From IMG/VR virus record IMGVR_UViG_3300027573_000033, positions 1 through 60,103 of that record: 60,103 nucleotides of DNA; one strand, written 5' to 3'. The notes below the pieces were generated by a model, which saw nothing but the letters and a program-made list of their open reading frames with translations, was not told the origin of the DNA and ran no database searches. Numbering within the stretch: the stretch's first letter is position 1; every line of letters begins with the position of its first letter. Shown here in pieces: positions 55,418 to 60,103 of this stretch. The DNA comes from a virus. Position numbers and translations under genes: made by a program.

Positions 55418-55711
55418 CTATCGCTCCGATACGTTCAACTGGATGGTCCTATCCTCCTGTCGACCGCCGGCCGATGTGATGTGACAGGTAACCAGGTAGG
55501 TCTTACCGGCCTCACCTCCAGAGATCCACACTGTGGCCTTCTTTAGGGTGGCCGAACTGGTTGCCACAGTTAGCCCAGCAGTGGCCTGAAACGTGGCCGA
55601 AGATATGTCGTCCACCCCAAGCCAGGCCGTCCAGTCAAATGTGTAGTCTAGGATCGCGTTAGGGTCCTTGTCAATGGCCGGAAACGGCCCTTCGCCAACT
55701 ACGAAGCCCAT
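55418..55711 (-). CDS. Ig-like virion protein
   Basis: 97 aa. Contains DYTFDWTAWLGVDDISSATF, a run of Thr/Ser strands, VWISGGEAGKTYLVTCHIT and a final RTIQLNVSER, a well-known small phage virion pattern (FDWxxWL...W.SGG.aGt.Y.v...I.T..GR...R.i.v.V). Likely sits on capsid or tail. Overlaps the stop of the repeat protein by 13 nt. Confidence 0.75.
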   Translation of the reverse strand: MGFVVGEGPFPAIDKDPNAILDYTFDWTAWLGVDDISSATFQATAGLTVATSSATLKKATVWISGGEAGKTYLVTCHITSAGGRQEDRTIQLNVSER

Positions 55712-57372
55712 GGTTCCTCCGAAGTATCAATCTCACGATCCTCTATGTCAAGGACCAGCTCTCTAATTTCGCCATCCAGCGCGAGCGATCTGTCATCAGC
55801 TGTCAGGGTCAGGGTCCTATTCGGATCAGGTATAGACCCGTATGCCACGACCGAACCGGCCAGGGCCTGCGCTATGACCTCGGCGATAAACCCGGCGGCC
55901 TGACTAGCGGCCGATACGGCTCCTGATATGAACGATGCTGCGACCTCGGATGTGACCCCGATCGAGGATCCGTGACCTTCGGTCGACCCAGACACCGGCA
56001 CGGATGCGACCGTTACGACCTGACCACTAGCCACCGCTCCGCTACCGCCCTCGGCCGCGCCCGCGATGACCGATGCGGAGACGGACTGCACCTGTCCGGA
56101 TACCTGGCTATCGGCGATCGGTCCGCCGGCTATGGCCGAAATGGCGGCCGAGGTCATCGCCCCGTTCACTTGCGAAGAGGCCGTTGCGGATCCGGCAACC
56201 AGCGCAACTGTGGTGACGATGACCTGGCCATTGGCTGTAGCGCCCGAAGTGCCCTCCGCCGTCCCGGGCAACGCAGTTATCGTCGCGGTCTGCGTAGCTG
56301 CTGTCGTCTGGGCATCGGCGCTCGGCGCACCCGCCACCGCAGAGGCCGTAGCGGTGACCGTGGCCCCGTCAGCAGTGCCCGCCGACTCGCCCGTAGCGGT
56401 CCCCGCCACTGCGGTGATCGTCGCGGTGACCGTGGCAGCCGTCGTCTGCGAATCAGCCGTGACGCTGCCCACGATGGGCGAGATCGTCGCAGTGACCGTC
56501 GCACCCGTCGCTTCTACCGAGGGCGCTCCACTGACCGCGCTGATCGTCGCGGTGTTGGTGACGCCCGTCGCTTGCGCATCTGCCGTCGGCGATCCGGCGA
56601 CCGCGCTGATCGTGGCAGTGACCGTCGCGCTCGGCGCATCTCCGCCCGAGGAGCCCGTCGCCTGACCTTCGATGGCGCTGATCGTGGCGGTGACCGTCGC
56701 CGCTGCCGCTTGCGAGTCCGCCGTCGCGCTACCGGTGACCGCGCTGATGGTTGCGGTGACCGTAGCCGCTACGTTCTGTCCGTCGCCCGTCGCGCTGCCG
56801 GCGACTGCAGAGGAGGTGACGCTGCTGGTGACGCCCGTTGCCTGCGCGTCAGCGGTCGGGCTCCCCGAGATCGCGCTAATCGTCACCGTCTCCGTGGCGC
56901 CCGGCGCATCGTTGCCCGCCGTAGCGGAGCCAGCGATAGCCGAGATGGTGGCGCTGTTGGTGACGGCGACGGTTTGCGCATCTGCCGTGGGACTACCTAC
57001 TACAGCACTGATCGTAGCGGTGACTGTTGCGGCGGTGTTCTGTCCGTCCCCGGTGGCGCTGCCCGCGATGGCGCTCGCGGTCGCGGTATTGGTGACGCCC
57101 GTCGCGCTGACATCCGCCGCGCCAGTGACCGCGTTCGCAGTAGCGGTGACCGTCGCCGCCGTGTTCTGCGAGGACGCGGTAGCGCTGCCGACGACCGCGC
57201 TCGCCGTGACGCTGACCGTCGCGCCCGGCGCCGTGGCATCGCCCGATGCCCCCTCGGGAACCTCCAGCTCAATCCACGAGACCTCCGCCCGGTACGCGAC
57301 CTTGCCCGGCAGCCACAGCTGCGAGCGCGGCGCGTAGTGCCGGCGGAATGGCGGGCGAAAGACGTGCGACAT
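55699..57372 (-). CDS. Repetitive beta-structure virion protein
   Basis: 557 aa. After an N-terminal anchor (MSHVFRPPFRRHYAPR) come roughly 18-20 imperfect repeats of about 19-23 residues around TVTATISAVAGSATADAQ, from residue 45 to 480: a low-complexity Ala/Thr/Val/Gly/Ser array likely to fold as a solenoid or fibre shaft. A C-terminal module holds RTLTLTADDRSLALDGEIRE. Suggests an elongated surface fibre. Repeat DNA is also near-repetitive and prone to length change. Confidence 0.75.
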   Translation of the reverse strand: MSHVFRPPFRRHYAPRSQLWLPGKVAYRAEVSWIELEVPEGASGDATAPGATVSVTASAVVGSATASSQNTAATVTATANAVTGAADVSATGVTNTATASAIAGSATGDGQNTAATVTATISAVVGSPTADAQTVAVTNSATISAIAGSATAGNDAPGATETVTISAISGSPTADAQATGVTSSVTSSAVAGSATGDGQNVAATVTATISAVTGSATADSQAAAATVTATISAIEGQATGSSGGDAPSATVTATISAVAGSPTADAQATGVTNTATISAVSGAPSVEATGATVTATISPIVGSVTADSQTTAATVTATITAVAGTATGESAGTADGATVTATASAVAGAPSADAQTTAATQTATITALPGTAEGTSGATANGQVIVTTVALVAGSATASSQVNGAMTSAAISAIAGGPIADSQVSGQVQSVSASVIAGAAEGGSGAVASGQVVTVASVPVSGSTEGHGSSIGVTSEVAASFISGAVSAASQAAGFIAEVIAQALAGSVVAYGSIPDPNRTLTLTADDRSLALDGEIRELVLDIEDREIDTSEEPWAS

Positions 57373-57378
57373 GCTAGG

Positions 57379-57864
57379 TCAGGCCAGTTCCTCAAACCAG
57401 ATGCAGCCCGAGCCGGTCAGCGCGTCGACCGGACCGGCGTTAGTCATGCCGATGGTCCAGTACTCGCCGGGCAGGATGATCGGGCGCATCTCCGGCGTGT
57501 AGATGACCTCCAGCGGGATGCGGACGTTCCAGCCGCGCTGTCCCATGTTCTGCAACGTGCCGGTGCCCGTGGCGAGGCGCGTGGTGTTGTTCGCCTCGAC
57601 CACCGCGCCCGCCGCGACATCGTTGCGCCCCTTGGCATAGATGGTCGGCGTCGACCCGCCCGAGCCAGAGGTCACAGTGCTGAACCCGCGTACCTCCTCC
57701 AGTCGCAGAATCTCCTCGGCGGCGTCGCCAACGTCTGAGATTTGGAACAGCACAAAGCCGTGGATGGCGACGGGCTTGCCGCTAGCCGCGAGCACCTCGA
57801 AAAAGTCGAGCGCGGTCGTCGCCGCCCACGTCACGCTGTTGAACTGTGCTTGGTACATGCGCAT
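57379..57864 (-). CDS. Virion decoration-like protein
   Basis: 161 aa from ATG 57864 (MRMYQAQFNSVTWA). Beta-rich, with VTWAATTALDFFEVLA, RIPLEVIYTPEMRPIILPGE and CIWFEEL, close to a family of small phage structural proteins found next to capsid or fibre genes. No enzymatic motif. Confidence 0.65.
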   Translation of the reverse strand: MRMYQAQFNSVTWAATTALDFFEVLAASGKPVAIHGFVLFQISDVGDAAEEILRLEEVRGFSTVTSGSGGSTPTIYAKGRNDVAAGAVVEANNTTRLATGTGTLQNMGQRGWNVRIPLEVIYTPEMRPIILPGEYWTIGMTNAGPVDALTGSGCIWFEELA

Positions 57865-57868
57865 CACG

Positions 57869-58612
57869 TCACCTCACAAGGAGCGCCGTCGGGAGGCCCC
57901 GAGGCGGCGTAAAGAGAATCGACTTTGGCGGATCGGTCCACGTCAGCACGACGAGACCACGCGCGCCGGTCCCGCCCGCGCGATTGGTCGAGCTATTGGT
58001 GCGTCCGCCCGAACCGCCGCCACCGCCCGTCGTGCCGCTGCTGGTGCCGACCGCGCCCGCGCCGCCCGCAGTGCCCGTACCGCCGTCGCTGCCGTAGCTC
58101 GCGCGCCCGGTGCCCTCTGTAGCAGTGGTCGTATCGCCGCCCGTGCCGCCCGATCCCGCGCCACCACCGCCACCGCCGGATGATCCCGTTGGGCCAGCAC
58201 CCGCGCCGCCGTTGCCGCCCCGGTAGGTGGTGTCGCCAATCGACGTTCCCGCCGTGCCGTTACCGCCCGCGTAGGCCCCGGTGGACGCGCTACCGACGCC
58301 GCCCGGTCCGCCCTCGGCGTAGACCGTGCCTGCCGCGCTGAACCATGATGGGTTGCCGGTGCCGCCGGTGCCGCCCGCCGCGATCCCTGCCGTGCCGCCG
58401 GTGCCGACCGTGACCGTATACGGATTGCCTGCCGGTGAAACTGCGACGACCTTGATCGCGTATGCGCCGCCCGCGCCGCCGCCGCCTTGCGATGCGGTGT
58501 TGCTGCCGACGCCGCCACCACCGCCACCGCCGCCGACGCACTCGACCGTGACCGATGACACGCCCGCCGGGCAGTCCCACGTCGAAGTCGCGGTGAAGGT
58601 TTGCGTGCCCAT
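57869..58612 (-). CDS. Glycine-rich virion adhesin
   Basis: 247 aa. Start MGTQTFTATSTWDCPAGVSS and end GARGLVVLTW are the familiar borders of phage glycine-rich proteins. In between are Gly runs (VECVGGGGGGGG, GGSGGRTNSSTNR), a composition known in tail adhesins that present polyglycine helices for receptor binding. A short unique tail (ILFTPPRGLPTALLVR) follows. Confidence 0.75.
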   Translation of the reverse strand: MGTQTFTATSTWDCPAGVSSVTVECVGGGGGGGGVGSNTASQGGGGAGGAYAIKVVAVSPAGNPYTVTVGTGGTAGIAAGGTGGTGNPSWFSAAGTVYAEGGPGGVGSASTGAYAGGNGTAGTSIGDTTYRGGNGGAGAGPTGSSGGGGGGAGSGGTGGDTTTATEGTGRASYGSDGGTGTAGGAGAVGTSSGTTGGGGGSGGRTNSSTNRAGGTGARGLVVLTWTDPPKSILFTPPRGLPTALLVR

Positions 58613-58615
58613 CGC

Positions 58616-60103
58616 TTACACCGAGTACACGCCGACGCGCACCGCGCTACGGTCGGTGATGTTTGCCACGTCGGCGGAATCAACCGCCCACTCATACGTC
58701 CCGGCGGTGAAGCGTTGCACGGGATCGGCCGACCGCAATACTTCCGCCTTAAAAGTAGCGATTGCGGTTAGCGTTTCTGTAAAGCCCGTGATAGTGAACG
58801 TCGCGGCGATAGGCCCGGCCGCCCCCTGTATACGGTCCTCCGTCGCCTGCATGTCAAGCGACGGCCCGGCGTTTTCGCGGATCGTGTAGCCAGTGCCGGC
58901 GGCCTTCGCCACCTGATAATTCGGGTCGCCTGTCACACCGAATATATATTGCCCGCTTGTTGCCGTCGTAACGTTCCCGCTAGTTACTGCGTCCGTGCCG
59001 CCGCCCGGATTTGCTTGCACCTGTGCCGCGTATTGATCACGCTCGCCCGCCCCGCTTACCTCGTGCACGATCATGCTTTTACGACTCGCGTTACCGCTTA
59101 ACGTAACCGTCACTGTGCACGAACCAGACGTGCCGGCGATGGCGTGGAATACCACCAAATTCCCGAACTCACCAGATAAAACATCTTCAGTCGTGTAGGT
59201 GCTACTGCGGTCGTCGACCACGCTCGACAGCGTGTAGGACGCAGCGCCGTCCCATATGACAGCACCAACGATTAGGTTCCCGCTTACCACGTTGCCCGGG
59301 AGCGTTACCGCGATATTAGGATCGCCGGTAAAGGCTTCTTCGGATATTTCCGATTGCACGAATTCCGGTTGCGTGGCCTCATACATCCTCGCCTCAACGC
59401 CCGCGCCTCCGGTCAGTTGCTTGACGCGATAGCGGACGATGAAGCCTTCATCGGTGCCCGGGTCGTCGTACGTCGGCACGTCGTAGGTGTCGAGCAGACC
59501 CGCTGCCGAAGCAGAGACGTAATCGCTATCACTGGCGATTTCCTCGTCTACGCATTCAAAATTAGGCCCCGGTACAGTCGGCCCGCTCGCGCCTTGCGAC
59601 GGCGATGCAATCAACGTCAGGTCGAACGTCCCCGCAACATCTGGCTCCGGAGAATCGTTGCCACCTAGCGGAACGTACATGGTGGGGATGCTGATGCTAT
59701 AAGGGCTCGCCCCCTCCGCTAGAGCCTCCACGTTGGCCTGCGACAGAGCGACGCCGTCCCACACTGCGAAGCGCGCTGCCATCCCGTTGAGTGAGATGTA
59801 GTCATTCGCATTAAACCGCAATGCCCCGATGGTAAGCAGGTCCAGCCCCGTCGGTCGGGTGTATGGCGCCTCAGTGCTGTTCGCCCAATCACCATCCAGC
59901 ACGACGCGGTGCCGGTAGGTGCCCGCGTCATTACGACAGATGTGCGCGACGTGAAACCATGTGTCCACGGGTGCAGTATTCGTCGTTATAGATGAATCAA
60001 AATTTGGCGTCTGTGTTGCCCGGATCGCGTCGGTCGTATGCCGACGAATCTCCCAATACTGATCTGCATCTGCGTCGCCTAATGACCACAGACACATCGC
60101 CCC
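58616..60103 (-). CDS. LamG adhesin, C-terminal part and alternative allele (runs off right edge)
   Basis: Open frame from base 60103 to stop 58616, entering mid-LamG (first window residues GAMCLWSLGDADADQYW). Contains a partial LamG, the TYDVPTYDDPGTDEG domain shared with the left-edge gene, SSVVDDRSSTYTTEDVLSG, a second beta module (SGQYIFGVTGDPNYQVA), and C-terminal RVGVYSV. Segment 58616-59256 probably belongs to the main genome; 59257-60103 is a divergent alternative to 128-1000. Confidence 0.8.
   Translation of the reverse strand, partial: GAMCLWSLGDADADQYWEIRRHTTDAIRATQTPNFDSSITTNTAPVDTWFHVAHICRNDAGTYRHRVVLDGDWANSTEAPYTRPTGLDLLTIGALRFNANDYISLNGMAARFAVWDGVALSQANVEALAEGASPYSISIPTMYVPLGGNDSPEPDVAGTFDLTLIASPSQGASGPTVPGPNFECVDEEIASDSDYVSASAAGLLDTYDVPTYDDPGTDEGFIVRYRVKQLTGGAGVEARMYEATQPEFVQSEISEEAFTGDPNIAVTLPGNVVSGNLIVGAVIWDGAASYTLSSVVDDRSSTYTTEDVLSGEFGNLVVFHAIAGTSGSCTVTVTLSGNASRKSMIVHEVSGAGERDQYAAQVQANPGGGTDAVTSGNVTTATSGQYIFGVTGDPNYQVAKAAGTGYTIRENAGPSLDMQATEDRIQGAAGPIAATFTITGFTETLTAIATFKAEVLRSADPVQRFTAGTYEWAVDSADVANITDRSAVRVGVYSV
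59130..59256. repeat. 127-bp exact match to bases 1-127
   Basis: Second copy of the junction overlap. Upstream of it (59129 and below) is unique in the window; downstream similarity to 128-420 continues with scattered substitutions, then falls off. Confidence 0.85.

Noticed and set aside
55972-57738. 588-aa open frame on the plus strand
   Set aside because: Antisense shadow of the repeat protein; composition of Arg/Asp/Gly is an artefact of the repeated codons.
58616-60103. Diversity-generating retroelement acting on the adhesin
   Set aside because: No reverse transcriptase, no template repeat, and changes are not biased to adenine positions.
1-60103. tRNA genes, integrase, lysogeny repressor
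   Set aside because: I looked for T-loop-like GGTTCGAATCC patterns and for recombinase motifs and found none convincing; tRNAscan would be needed to be certain.

Overview
The window is almost all of one tailed-phage genome, visibly GC-rich apart from one AT-rich island at 11.1-12.4 kb. A long tape measure, tail tube protein, -1 frameshifted tail chaperone, HK97-type head-tail genes and portal/scaffold/large terminase indicate a siphovirus. A nested inner/outer membrane spanin pair indicates a Gram-negative host. I see no integrase or lysogeny module, so it looks lytic.

Topology: bases 1-127 are identical to 59130-59256, and the sequences diverge at the next base. Joining base 59129 to base 1 closes a circle of 59,129 bp and makes one complete 986-codon adhesin gene (2447 to 1, then 59129 to 58616). 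The last part, 59257-60103, is then an alternative allele of that adhesin (a strain variant or second copy), not a terminal repeat.

Layout: (1) The late genes are all on the minus strand and run from 11050 leftward through the junction to 36645: terminases, portal, scaffold, a block of adhesin and decoration genes (6.0 kb through the junction to 55.4 kb), major capsid with its own promoter, head-tail joining, tail tube, tail chaperone, tape measure, tail tip, lysis cassette (endolysin, holin-like proteins, Rz/Rz1), and receptor-binding proteins. (2) 11.1-14.9 kb is a control region: a six-copy 38-bp array between two Fur-box-like palindromes, two paralogous small putative DNA-binding proteins under matching promoters, terminators, and an iteron-like non-coding stretch. 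(3) 14.9-19.7 kb is a minus-strand early block of small orphan genes. (4) 19.9-36.5 kb is a plus-strand block for replication and nucleotide metabolism: MBD4-like glycosylase, primase/SF3 helicase, family A DNA polymerase, Cas4-like exonuclease, VRR-NUC nuclease, SNF2-type helicase, carbamoyltransferase, MazG-like pyrophosphatase, nucleotide kinase, thymidylate-synthase homologue with a dCMP-type Asp, dCMP deaminase, and ATP-dependent ligase.

How it works together: 31.4-35.2 kb reads as a cytosine hypermodification pathway. A dCTPase-like enzyme and a dCMP hydroxymethylase-like enzyme would remake the cytosine pool, a kinase would recharge it, and a TobZ-type carbamoyltransferase would decorate the hydroxymethyl group, plausibly giving 5-carbamoyloxymethylcytosine DNA. 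Early transcription seems coordinated by a repeated promoter (TGTACT, 17 bp, TATAAT) whose spacer usually contains a CCGAGCTCGG palindrome. It occurs upstream of early operons on both strands.
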